The notes beneath the pieces are model-generated. The model worked only from the letters and a program-made list of their open reading frames with translations. It searched no databases and was not told the origin of the DNA. Both the position numbers and the translations under genes were made by a program. DNA of 11,950 nt from DASQPR01 sp035713725 (GTDB taxonomy: Bacteria; Actinomycetota; Actinomycetes; Mycobacteriales; Micromonosporaceae): positions 1-11,950 of the forward strand of contig DASTMZ010000100.1 in the NCBI GenBank assembly GCA_035713725.1, given 5' to 3'. Positions 1 to 6,379 of the stretch are shown one piece after another (the first letter of the stretch is position 1; every line of letters starts with the position of its first letter).

Positions 1-4
1 TAAG

Positions 5-18
5 TTACTCACGAGTAA
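5..18. promoter_or_regulatory. Palindromic operator-like site upstream of acyl-CoA dehydrogenase
   Basis: The sequence TTACTCACGAGTAA is a perfect inverted repeat: 6-base arms TTACTC/GAGTAA around a 2-base centre. It ends 59 bases before the dehydrogenase ATG. A possible -10 box, TACCGT, follows directly at 19-24. This fits the size and symmetry of a TetR- or GntR-type repressor site, and fatty-acid catabolism genes in actinobacteria are often under such repressors. Which regulator binds is not visible. A 12-of-14 match recurs at 4082-4095. Confidence 0.55.
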
Positions 19-77
19 TACCGTGGAACGACCAGCCGGGATCGCCATGTCGATCTCGAACCTCTCGGGGGACGTGC

Positions 78-1958
78 ATGAGTCACTACAAGGCCAACCT
101 GCGTGACATCGAGTTCAACCTGTTCGAGGTGTTCGGCGTCGACAAGCTGATGGGTAGCGAGGCGTACCCGGATATGGATGTGGACACGGCCCGCAGCGTG
201 CTCGCGGAGGCCGCCCGGATGGCGCGCGAGGATCTGGCCGCGAGCTACCTGTCCGCCGATCGGGAGCCGCCGGAGTTCGACCCGGCAACGCATTCGGTCG
301 TGATGCCCGACGGGTTCCGCAAGTCATACGAGTCGTTCATGGACGCCGAATTCTGGCGCATGGATCTGCCTGGTGACCTGGATGGCACGCCAGCGCCGCG
401 TGCGTTGTGGTGGTCGTTCGCCGAGCTGGTGCTGGGATCCAATGCGCCAATCTGGATGTACGCCTCGGGTCCGTCGTTCGCGACGACGTTGTGGCGCGAG
501 GGCACGCCGGAGCAGAAGCGTTGGGCGAAGTTGTTCGCAGCAAGGCGCTGGGGTTCGACGATGGTGCTCACCGAGCCGGACGCTGGCTCGGACGTCGGCG
601 CTGGACGCACGAAGGCGATCCCGCAGCCGGACGGCTCGTGGCACCTCGAGGGCGTTAAGCGGTTCATCACCAGTGCCGAGCACGACCTGACCGACAACAT
701 CGTTCACTACGTGCTCGCGCGGCCGGTCGCGGCAGGCCGCGACGCGGATGGCGGGTCCGTCGGTGTCCCTGGTACGAAAGGCTTGTCGCTGTTCGTGGTT
801 CCGAAGTTCCACTTCGATCCGGAGACCGGCGAGTTGGGCGACCGCAATGGCGTGTTCGTCACGAACGTCGAGCACAAGATGGGCCTGAAGGCTTCCACGA
901 CGTGCGAGGTCACGTTCGGCGGGCACGGCACACCCGCAAAGGGCTGGCTGCTCGGCGACAAACACGATGGCATTCGCCAGATGTTCTTGGTCATTGAGTA
1001 CGCCCGCATGATGGTTGGCACCAAAGCGATTGCGACGCTGTCCACCGGATTCTTGAACGCGCTCGACTATGCGAAGAGTCGTGTGCAGGGCGCCGATCTC
1101 ACGAGACAGTCGGACAAGAGCGCGCCGCGCGTGACCATCACGCACCATCCCGATATCCGCCGATCGCTGATGCTGCAGAAGTCGTACGCCGAGGGTCTGC
1201 GCGCGTTGGTCTGCTACACGGCATCGTGGCAGGACGCCGCGCGGCTTGCCGAGGTCGCTGGCGACGAGATTGCGGCGACAACCACGGAGCGCGTCAACGA
1301 CTTTCTGCTTCCGATCGTCAAGGGCTGCGGTTCCGAGCGGGCGTACGAGTTGCTTGGTCACGAGTCGCTGCAAACCTTCGGTGGCTCGGGATTCCTGCAG
1401 GACTACCCGCTCGAGCAATACGTACGCGATGCGAAGATCGACACGCTCTACGAGGGAACGACCGCGATCCAGAGCCTCGATCTGGTGTTCCGGAAGATCG
1501 CAAAGGACGGCGGCGTGGCACTCGGAACGGTCGCCGGTGAGATCCAGGCGTACATCGACGGCGATACCACGCCGGCTGGCGAAGCGCTGACCGGGGAACG
1601 CCAGGCGCTGTCCCGTGCGCTCGGTGACGTGTCACAGATGGTCGGCACGCTCACGAACTGGATGGTGTCGGCACAGCAAGACCCGCGTGAGCTCTACAAG
1701 GTCGGGCTCACCTCGCGACGCGTCCTACTCGCGCTCGGCGACCTGCTGGTCGCCTGGCTGCTACAGCGCCAGGCGGCCGTCGCGCTCGCTGCGCTCACGC
1801 GCGACGGCCTCTCCGACGCGGATCGTGCGTTCTACCAAGGCAAGGTCGCAGCGGCCCGGTTCTTCGCTCGCGAGGTGTTGCCGCGTCTCGGCGCCGACCG
1901 ACGCATCGTGGCGTCGACGACGCTCGACGTGATGGATCTGGACGAGGCGGCCTTCTGA
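78..1958 (+). CDS. Acyl-CoA dehydrogenase, long FadE type
   Basis: This 626-residue protein is a FAD-dependent acyl-CoA dehydrogenase, which introduces the first double bond in beta-oxidation of an acyl-CoA. The N-terminus (SHYKANLRDIEFNLFEVF) matches the short leader domain of the roughly 600-residue FadE subfamily (AcylCoA_DH_N type). The flavin/substrate segment VLTEPDAGSD lies at about residues 163-172. The C-terminal helical domain carries GGSGFLQDYPLEQYVRDAKI, followed by LYEGTTAIQ with the probable catalytic base Glu459. The last 120 or so residues form the extra C-terminal domain typical of this long subfamily, which resembles mycobacterial FadE5. The start is supported by a GGGGGA SD at 67-72, five bases before the ATG. 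It is followed by a convergent gene and stands alone as a transcription unit. Substrate chain length cannot be read from the sequence. Confidence 0.95.
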   Translation: MSHYKANLRDIEFNLFEVFGVDKLMGSEAYPDMDVDTARSVLAEAARMAREDLAASYLSADREPPEFDPATHSVVMPDGFRKSYESFMDAEFWRMDLPGDLDGTPAPRALWWSFAELVLGSNAPIWMYASGPSFATTLWREGTPEQKRWAKLFAARRWGSTMVLTEPDAGSDVGAGRTKAIPQPDGSWHLEGVKRFITSAEHDLTDNIVHYVLARPVAAGRDADGGSVGVPGTKGLSLFVVPKFHFDPETGELGDRNGVFVTNVEHKMGLKASTTCEVTFGGHGTPAKGWLLGDKHDGIRQMFLVIEYARMMVGTKAIATLSTGFLNALDYAKSRVQGADLTRQSDKSAPRVTITHHPDIRRSLMLQKSYAEGLRALVCYTASWQDAARLAEVAGDEIAATTTERVNDFLLPIVKGCGSERAYELLGHESLQTFGGSGFLQDYPLEQYVRDAKIDTLYEGTTAIQSLDLVFRKIAKDGGVALGTVAGEIQAYIDGDTTPAGEALTGERQALSRALGDVSQMVGTLTNWMVSAQQDPRELYKVGLTSRRVLLALGDLLVAWLLQRQAAVALAALTRDGLSDADRAFYQGKVAAARFFAREVLPRLGADRRIVASTTLDVMDLDEAAF

Positions 1959-1964
1959 ACCATG

Positions 1965-1987
1965 GCCTGCTGCCGCCGGCCGCAGGC
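1965..1987. terminator. GC-rich hairpin between convergent genes
   Basis: GCCTGC at 1965-1970 pairs with GCAGGC at 1982-1987. Inside, GCC can pair with GGC, giving a two-part stem. It sits in the 59-base gap between the stop of the acyl-CoA dehydrogenase and the stop of the minus-strand lipoprotein, where a bidirectional terminator is expected. No U-tract follows, which is common for actinobacterial hairpins but weakens the call. Confidence 0.4.
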
Positions 1988-2017
1988 GATCGCGTGGCGC
2001 CGATGCGGCCGATACCG

Positions 2018-2683
2018 TCAGCTGCAGGTGAGCGGTTCTAGCAGGTCGACCCCGGGCGCGAAGTCCGGCACGGTCACGCGAACCGATGCCGTGTTGTCCC
2101 CGGCGTTGCCGTCGGATCCCTGTGGCGTCAGCGTCATCGTCACGGTGACCGTGGTGCCCGGCCACTTACTCTGCTCGAACAGTATTGTGCCGCCGAGCTT
2201 CACCGTGATTGTCGTTGGGAACGTCGACGCGGTATTGCTCGCGCTGTAGCTGTCCTTGTCATTGCCGGCCGACCACGCGACCGGCGACGGCCCGAGGAAA
2301 CCGGAATACGAGATGGTGAAGTCGACCCAAAGCTGGATGTGGTCGGCGCCGTCGAGAATCCAGTGGCATGAACCCGTGCCGGCGACCGAGTAGTTGCTGG
2401 CCGCGAACGTGAACACCGGGATGGACCCCTTACCGCCGCCGCTGGCCGGCGAGGATGATGACGAGGTGCCGCCGCCCGGGTTGCCGCCGCCATGCGAGTT
2501 GCCCTGCGTGGCGCCCGCGCTCGGCGTCGGCGCGGGCGCGGGGCTGCCGAACCCGGCATCGGTCGGCGCGCCGCCCGCCTGTCCGACACTTCCGGTGCCG
2601 TTTGACGAATGGGAGCACGCGACAAGTGTGGTCAACAACGCGGCCACCACGGCCGCCACTGCAACACGTCGTCGGACGTTCAT
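2018..2683 (-). CDS. Putative secreted lipoprotein of unknown function
   Basis: The 221-residue product starts MNVRRRVAVAAVV and has a classic lipoprotein signal: a positive N-region, a hydrophobic A/V/L stretch and the lipobox LVAC, with lipidated Cys at about residue 23. After the Cys comes a roughly 75-residue low-complexity linker rich in Gly, Ser, Ala, Pro and Thr. A C-terminal globular domain of about 120 residues follows, rich in beta-prone segments and with two Cys (GSCHWIL and the terminal LTCS) that could form a disulfide. That layout suggests a beta-sandwich domain tethered to the outside of the membrane, but I do not recognise the family. An in-frame ATG at 2746 would put 21 charged residues before the signal, so the ATG at 2683 is preferred. 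It has no SD but a -10-like box 7 bases upstream. Confidence 0.75.
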   Translation of the reverse strand: MNVRRRVAVAAVVAALLTTLVACSHSSNGTGSVGQAGGAPTDAGFGSPAPAPTPSAGATQGNSHGGGNPGGGTSSSSSPASGGGKGSIPVFTFAASNYSVAGTGSCHWILDGADHIQLWVDFTISYSGFLGPSPVAWSAGNDKDSYSASNTASTFPTTITVKLGGTILFEQSKWPGTTVTVTMTLTPQGSDGNAGDNTASVRVTVPDFAPGVDLLEPLTCS

Positions 2684-2690
2684 GGGCGGG

Positions 2691-2696
2691 ACCGTA
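2691..2696 (-). promoter_or_regulatory. Probable -10 box of a leaderless lipoprotein gene
   Basis: Read on the minus strand, TACGGT fits TANNNT and lies 7 bases before the ATG at 2683, placing transcription start at or next to the start codon. There is no SD between them. A weak -35-like TCGACG lies about 17 bases further upstream. Confidence 0.4.
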
Positions 2697-2782
2697 TCGG
2701 CCGTCGTCGTTGGCGTCGACCGTATGACGCGTACCCGACAATCCATGTGAGCTGGCTGTGAGCGCCCGACGCGGCCCTCGGG

Positions 2783-3286
2783 TCACCCGCGCGCGGTGTG
2801 CTCCATCGTCAGCGGCGCGGCGAAGCAGTCCGCCCAGTCGCCGTCCACGTTGTGGATCGCGAGCCCCGACGTACGGAGGCCGGCGGCGGATCGTGCCGCG
2901 TGCTCGTCGAGGCGAAGTGACACGGCGGAAACCGTCGGATTGTGACCGATCACCATCGCCACGGTCGCGTCCTTCGGGAGCCCGCGGATGAGTTCGAGCG
3001 TGGCGTTCACGCCGGCCACGTAGAGGTCGTCCTCGTACTGAACGGTCGCCGAAACACGGGCGTCGGACTCCGCGAGCCCGATCGCCACCTCGTGCCACGT
3101 GCCGCGGGTACGCATCGATGGCGAGCACAGCACAACGTCCGGAGCGAGGTGCTGCGCACCGAGCCAGGCGCCGGCCGCGCGCGCGTCGTCGCGACCGCGT
3201 GACGTCAGTTGGCGCTTGATGTCGGGCAGCGACTCCGACTGTTCCGCCTTCGCATGTCGCATGATCACGAGTGTGCGGGACGTCAT
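2783..3286 (-). CDS. SixA-like histidine phosphatase
   Basis: The 167-residue protein belongs to the histidine phosphatase (phosphoglycerate mutase-like) superfamily, SixA branch. It is a small cytoplasmic phosphatase working through a phospho-histidine intermediate. The catalytic motif LVIMRHAKA lies near residues 6-14 (Arg10, His11), with Ala in place of the Gly of RHG, as is usual in SixA proteins. The second active-site His is in MVIGHNPT (about His115). The SPSMRTRGTW segment matches the conserved 'SP..R..qTa' region. In E. coli, SixA acts on the phosphotransferase protein NPr; the actinobacterial substrate is not known to me. The start is taken as the ATG at 3286 because a TAGGCT -10 box ends 6 bases before it; a GTG at 3292 is the alternative. 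Confidence 0.85.
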   Translation of the reverse strand: MTSRTLVIMRHAKAEQSESLPDIKRQLTSRGRDDARAAGAWLGAQHLAPDVVLCSPSMRTRGTWHEVAIGLAESDARVSATVQYEDDLYVAGVNATLELIRGLPKDATVAMVIGHNPTVSAVSLRLDEHAARSAAGLRTSGLAIHNVDGDWADCFAAPLTMEHTARG

Positions 3287-3292
3287 GTGCAC

Positions 3293-3298
3293 AGCCTA
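3293..3298 (-). promoter_or_regulatory. Probable -10 box of leaderless sixA-like gene
   Basis: On the minus strand TAGGCT is followed by 6 bases and then ATG (3286-3284). No SD is present. The spacing puts the first transcribed base on the start codon. The 75-base gap to the trhA stop upstream leaves room for an independent promoter. Confidence 0.45.
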
Positions 3299-3361
3299 GA
3301 TCCCCGTCACGCGCCGCGTTCGGAACCGATCGGGGACACCGCCCCGACCCAGCACTGCGAT

Positions 3362-4057
3362 CTAGCGGAACAACACGAAGTAGAGCGCGATCTGATGGCA
3401 CAGCGCGGCGAGCAACGTGCACGCGTGGAAGAACTCGTGGTGGCCGAACGTGTTCGGCCACGGGTTCGGACGACGCAGCGCGTAGAACACCGCGCCGACG
3501 GTGTAGAGCACGCCGCCCGCGACGATAAGCACGAGCGCCGTCACGCCGGCAGTACGGGCGATCTCTGGCATGACGAAGATGGCGACCCAGCCGAGCGCGA
3601 CGTACACCGGCGCCGACAACCACCGCGGCGCGTTCGGCGTGATGACCTTCATCCCGACACCGAGCACCGCGCCGCCCCAGACCACCGAAAGGATCACGAT
3701 GGCCGTGGTGTGCGGCAGCAACAGCACCGAGAACGGCGTATACGTGCCGGCGATGAACACGAAGATCATCGAGTGGTCGAGGCGGCGCATGACCTGGTAG
3801 CCGTGCGGCGACCAGACGCGCCGGTGATATAGCGCGCTGGTACCGAACAGTGCGCAGACCGTGAGGCTGTAAACCGCGCAACTCATCGCGGCACGCGTGC
3901 CGCCGCCGACCGTGGCAGCGACCGTCACGAGCGCGATGCCCGCCGCGATCGCGATGAAGAACGCGTAAAGGTGCAGCCAGCCGCGCATGCGCGGCTTGCC
4001 GATATCGACCGGCCGCAGTCGGCGGGCGGTCGCGACGTCGGAGCTTGGCTGACTCAC
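3362..4057 (-). CDS. trhA: Hemolysin III / TrhA family membrane protein
   Basis: This integral membrane protein of about 231 residues is in the hemolysin III/TrhA family of the PAQR (adiponectin-receptor-like) superfamily. It has about seven hydrophobic segments. The family's metal-site residues are present: SALYHRR (His near residue 78), LDHSMIFVFIAGTYTPF, and HHEFFHACTLLAALCHQ near the C-terminus. In E. coli and B. subtilis members of this family have been linked to membrane lipid homeostasis; lytic activity is doubtful. The start is uncertain by two codons: GTG 4063 or GTG 4057. I chose 4057 because a TAGCCT -10 box ends 6 bases before it and neither start has an SD. A palindrome upstream (4082-4095) may control it. 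Confidence 0.88.
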   Translation of the reverse strand: MSQPSSDVATARRLRPVDIGKPRMRGWLHLYAFFIAIAAGIALVTVAATVGGGTRAAMSCAVYSLTVCALFGTSALYHRRVWSPHGYQVMRRLDHSMIFVFIAGTYTPFSVLLLPHTTAIVILSVVWGGAVLGVGMKVITPNAPRWLSAPVYVALGWVAIFVMPEIARTAGVTALVLIVAGGVLYTVGAVFYALRRPNPWPNTFGHHEFFHACTLLAALCHQIALYFVLFR

Positions 4058-4063
4058 GAACAC

Positions 4064-4069
4064 AGGCTA
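4064..4069 (-). promoter_or_regulatory. Probable -10 box of leaderless trhA
   Basis: On the minus strand TAGCCT is followed by 6 bases and then a GTG at 4057. This repeats the spacing seen at the neighbouring sixA-like gene. If real, the upstream GTG at 4063 would not be transcribed far enough to serve as the start. Confidence 0.4.
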
Positions 4070-4081
4070 CGGCACCGTAGG

Positions 4082-4095
4082 TTACTCACCAGTAG
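4082..4095. promoter_or_regulatory. Imperfect copy of the 5-18 palindrome in the trhA-pxpB divergent region
   Basis: TTACTCACCAGTAG matches the perfect palindrome at 5-18 in 12 of 14 positions and keeps TACT/AGTA arms with a CACC centre. It lies 13 bases upstream of the predicted trhA -10 box, that is across the -35 region, and 62 bases before the pxpB ATG. A repressor bound here could block trhA and possibly affect pxpB. The shared motif suggests one regulator for this site and the acyl-CoA dehydrogenase. Confidence 0.45.
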
Positions 4096-4156
4096 CAGGA
4101 CTGGGAACAGTGAGCCGCGTCTCGGTGGCTGATACCCACTCGATTAAGAATGGGCT

Positions 4157-4783
4157 ATGCGTATCCGACGCGTGGGCGACGCGGCACTTCTCGTCGACCT
4201 GGCCGGTGAAGAAACGGCGTCCACCGTCGAAGCGTGGCGATCCGATCTCTGGAATCGTCGGGCGGCCGGCGAGTTCGTCGCGGTCGACATCGTGCCGGGG
4301 GCGTGCACCGTCCTGCTCGACGGCGTCCAGGACGTCGCGGCGGTGGCCGCTCGGCTGCCCGGTTGGGCCCCGCCCGCAGCATCGGCGCCCGCGCCAGGTC
4401 CGCTTGTCGAGATTCCGATTCGGTACGACGGACCGGATCTGGCCGCGGTTGCGGTGCACTGGCAGGTGTCCGTGGAATCGGTCATCGCCCGCCACATGGA
4501 TACCGAGTTCCACGTTGCGTTCTGCGGCTTCGCGCCGGGCTTCGCGTACATGACCGGTCTGGCGGCGGAGTTGGCCCTGCCGCGACTGGACACGCCGCGG
4601 ACTCGTGTGCCGCCCGGCAGCGTCGCGCTCGCCGACATCTACTGCGGCATCTACCCAAGGGAGTCGCCGGGCGGTTGGCAGCTCATCGGCCGAACTGAGG
4701 CCGTGCTCTTCGACCCGGAGCGCGAGCCACCGGTGCTGCTAGGTCCCGGGACCCGGGTTCGTTTCTCAGCGGTGGTCGCGTGA
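4157..4783 (+). CDS. pxpB: 5-oxoprolinase subunit PxpB (KipI-like)
   Basis: This 208-residue subunit belongs to the PxpABC 5-oxoprolinase, which uses ATP to open 5-oxoproline (pyroglutamate) to L-glutamate. PxpB and PxpC together are thought to activate the substrate, and PxpA to complete the reaction. The N-terminus RIRRVGDAALLVDL is the family's start pattern. The hallmark segment FHVAFCGFAPGFAYMTGL lies at about residues 116-133, and PRLDTPRTRVPPGSVA and GIYPRESPGGWQLIGRT follow as in KipI/PxpB proteins. Length fits the family. The next gene starts inside its stop codon (GTGA overlap), so the pair is translationally coupled. There is no clear SD before the ATG; a weak -10-like AAGAAT lies 5 bases upstream, so a leaderless start is possible. 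Confidence 0.93.
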   Translation: MRIRRVGDAALLVDLAGEETASTVEAWRSDLWNRRAAGEFVAVDIVPGACTVLLDGVQDVAAVAARLPGWAPPAASAPAPGPLVEIPIRYDGPDLAAVAVHWQVSVESVIARHMDTEFHVAFCGFAPGFAYMTGLAAELALPRLDTPRTRVPPGSVALADIYCGIYPRESPGGWQLIGRTEAVLFDPEREPPVLLGPGTRVRFSAVVA

Positions 4784-5643
4784 CCGGCGCGCTCGAGGTG
4801 CTCGTCGGCGGACCCCTCATCACGGTGCAGGACTTCGGGCGGCCGGGTCTCGCGCATCTCGGCGTACCGCACTCGGGTGCGTTGGACCGGCCCGCGCTCA
4901 CGCTGGCAAATCGGCTCGTTGGCAACCCGCCGGCCGCAGCGGGTCTGGAGATCACCATGTCCGGGTGCACGGTGCGCCCGTTACGTCCGACAACCCTCGC
5001 GGTGACCGGTGCGTCGGCGCGCGTGACGATCAACGGCCGGGAGCGTGGGTACGCGGAGCCGCTCGCCGTACGGGCCGGTGCCACCGTGGTGATCGGCGCC
5101 GCAATCGCTGGCGTACGAACGTATCTGGCGGTTGCGGGCGGCATTGATGTCGTACCGGTGCTCGGCAGCCGTTCGACCGACACACTTTCTGGCTTGGGGC
5201 CGCCACCGGTGCGGGCCGGCGACGTGCTGCCCGTCGGAATCGCGACCGGACCCCCGTCGCCGGTCGACGTCGTACCGCCCGCCGCGCAGCCGTCACCGCT
5301 GCGTCTGAGGATCCGCTTCGGGCCCCGCGACGACTGGTTCGCGCCGGAGGCTCGCGAGCTGTTGGCTTCGCCGTACACGGTGAGCTCCGATTCAAACCGG
5401 ATCGGCGCGCGACTGGCCGGCGCAGCCTTGCCACGTCTCGAGCCCGGCCGACAGTTGCCGAGCGAGGGGATCGTCGTCGGTGCCGTTCAGGTGACGGCGG
5501 GCGGGCTGCCGCTGGTGTTCCTGGCGGATCACCCGACGACGGGTGGCTACCCGGTGATCGCCGTCGTGGACGCCGCCGACGTTGCGCGCCTTGCGCAGGC
5601 CCGGCCCGGCGATAGCGTGGTGTTCCATGGACCTCAACGCTGA
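4780..5643 (+). CDS. pxpC: 5-oxoprolinase subunit PxpC (KipA-like)
   Basis: This 287-residue subunit is the partner of PxpB in the 5-oxoprolinase complex (also called the biotin-dependent-carboxylase-like domain or KipA). The N-terminus LITVQDFGRPGLAHLGVPHSGALDRPAL is the family signature, and NPPAAAGLEIT, SNRIGARLAG, LPSEGIVVGAVQVT and LADHPTTGGYPVIAVV follow in the expected order. It starts with GTG at 4780, sharing bases with the pxpB TGA at 4781-4783. Its 3' end overlaps pxpA by 17 bases. The length is slightly short against typical members (about 300 residues) but no motif is missing. Confidence 0.93.
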   Translation: MTGALEVLVGGPLITVQDFGRPGLAHLGVPHSGALDRPALTLANRLVGNPPAAAGLEITMSGCTVRPLRPTTLAVTGASARVTINGRERGYAEPLAVRAGATVVIGAAIAGVRTYLAVAGGIDVVPVLGSRSTDTLSGLGPPPVRAGDVLPVGIATGPPSPVDVVPPAAQPSPLRLRIRFGPRDDWFAPEARELLASPYTVSSDSNRIGARLAGAALPRLEPGRQLPSEGIVVGAVQVTAGGLPLVFLADHPTTGGYPVIAVVDAADVARLAQARPGDSVVFHGPQR

Positions 5644-6376
5644 CCTCGGCGAGGGATTCGGCATCTGGCGACTCGGCGACGACGAGGCGATGCTCGGCGT
5701 CGTCACGTCGGCGAACGTGGCATGCGGCTTCCACGCGGGCGACCCGACAACGATGCGTCGAGTGTGCGTCGCCGCGGCGGCCGGTGGCGTCGCAATCGGC
5801 GCGCAGGTGAGCTATCGCGACCTGGCCGGTTTCGGGCGTCGTCGGATCGACTACGACCCGGACGAGTTGCGCGACGACGTGCTCTACCAGATCGCGGCCC
5901 TGGACGGGATGGCTCGCGTGGCGGGCAGCCGGGTGACGTACGTCAAGCCGCACGGTGCGCTCTACAACACGGCGGCGGACGACGAGGTGCAAGCGACCGC
6001 GGTGGCGCGAGCGGTCGCGGACTACGATCCGGCGCTCCCGGTGCTCGGCCTGCCGTCGTCGGCTCTGCTGCGCGCCGCCGACGCGGCCGGCCTCCGCACC
6101 GTCACGGAAGGCTTCGCCGACCGCGGCTACCTGTCGTCCGGCCGCCTCGTGCCACGGTCGCGCCCGGACGCGCTCGTGACGGACGTCGCAGCAGTGGCAT
6201 CACGTGTCGTCGCGATGGCCTCCGGCGAGATCGTCGCGGTGGACGGAACCGTGCTGCGGCAACGGATCGAGTCGATCTGCGTACACGGCGACACGCCCGG
6301 TGCGGTCGCGCTGGCCACCGGCGTTCGGCGCGCCTTGTCCGATGCCGGCGTCGCGCTTAGCGCTTTCTCCGGCTGA
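5627..6376 (+). CDS. pxpA: 5-oxoprolinase subunit PxpA (LamB/YcsF family)
   Basis: This 249-residue PxpA is the LamB/YcsF-family subunit that completes ATP-dependent conversion of 5-oxoproline to glutamate. The start MDLNADLGEGFG is the canonical N-terminus, so the ATG at 5627 is chosen although the frame stays open upstream to 5582. Conserved motifs are TSANVACGFHAGDP (about residues 27-40), GAQVSYRDLAGFGRR (58-72) and VKPHGALYN (106-114). EGFADRGYL and SICVHGDTPGAV follow near the end. It overlaps pxpC by 17 bases, making pxpB-pxpC-pxpA one coupled operon. Its stop lies only 3 bases from the stop of the convergent thioredoxin/NHL gene. Confidence 0.95.
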   Translation: MDLNADLGEGFGIWRLGDDEAMLGVVTSANVACGFHAGDPTTMRRVCVAAAAGGVAIGAQVSYRDLAGFGRRRIDYDPDELRDDVLYQIAALDGMARVAGSRVTYVKPHGALYNTAADDEVQATAVARAVADYDPALPVLGLPSSALLRAADAAGLRTVTEGFADRGYLSSGRLVPRSRPDALVTDVAAVASRVVAMASGEIVAVDGTVLRQRIESICVHGDTPGAVALATGVRRALSDAGVALSAFSG

Positions 6377-6379
6377 GTG

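Noticed and set aside
324..1418. Long minus-strand open frame (364 codons) opposite the acyl-CoA dehydrogenase
   Set aside because: It is antisense to a gene with clear family motifs, and its product is Arg/Ala/Gly-rich without any domain, as expected of shadow frames in high-GC DNA.
2430..3881. Minus-strand open frame of 483 codons spanning the lipoprotein, sixA-like and trhA genes
   Set aside because: It runs across three recognisable genes in another frame and is Arg-rich with no motif.
4050..4063. Third possible copy of the TTACTC palindrome (TGACTCACGAACAC)
   Set aside because: It matches in only 10 of 14 positions, lacks dyad symmetry and lies on the first codons of trhA, so chance is likely.
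5030..5992. Minus-strand frame of 320 codons opposite pxpC and pxpA
   Set aside because: It is antisense to two subunits with canonical motifs; its composition is shadow-like.
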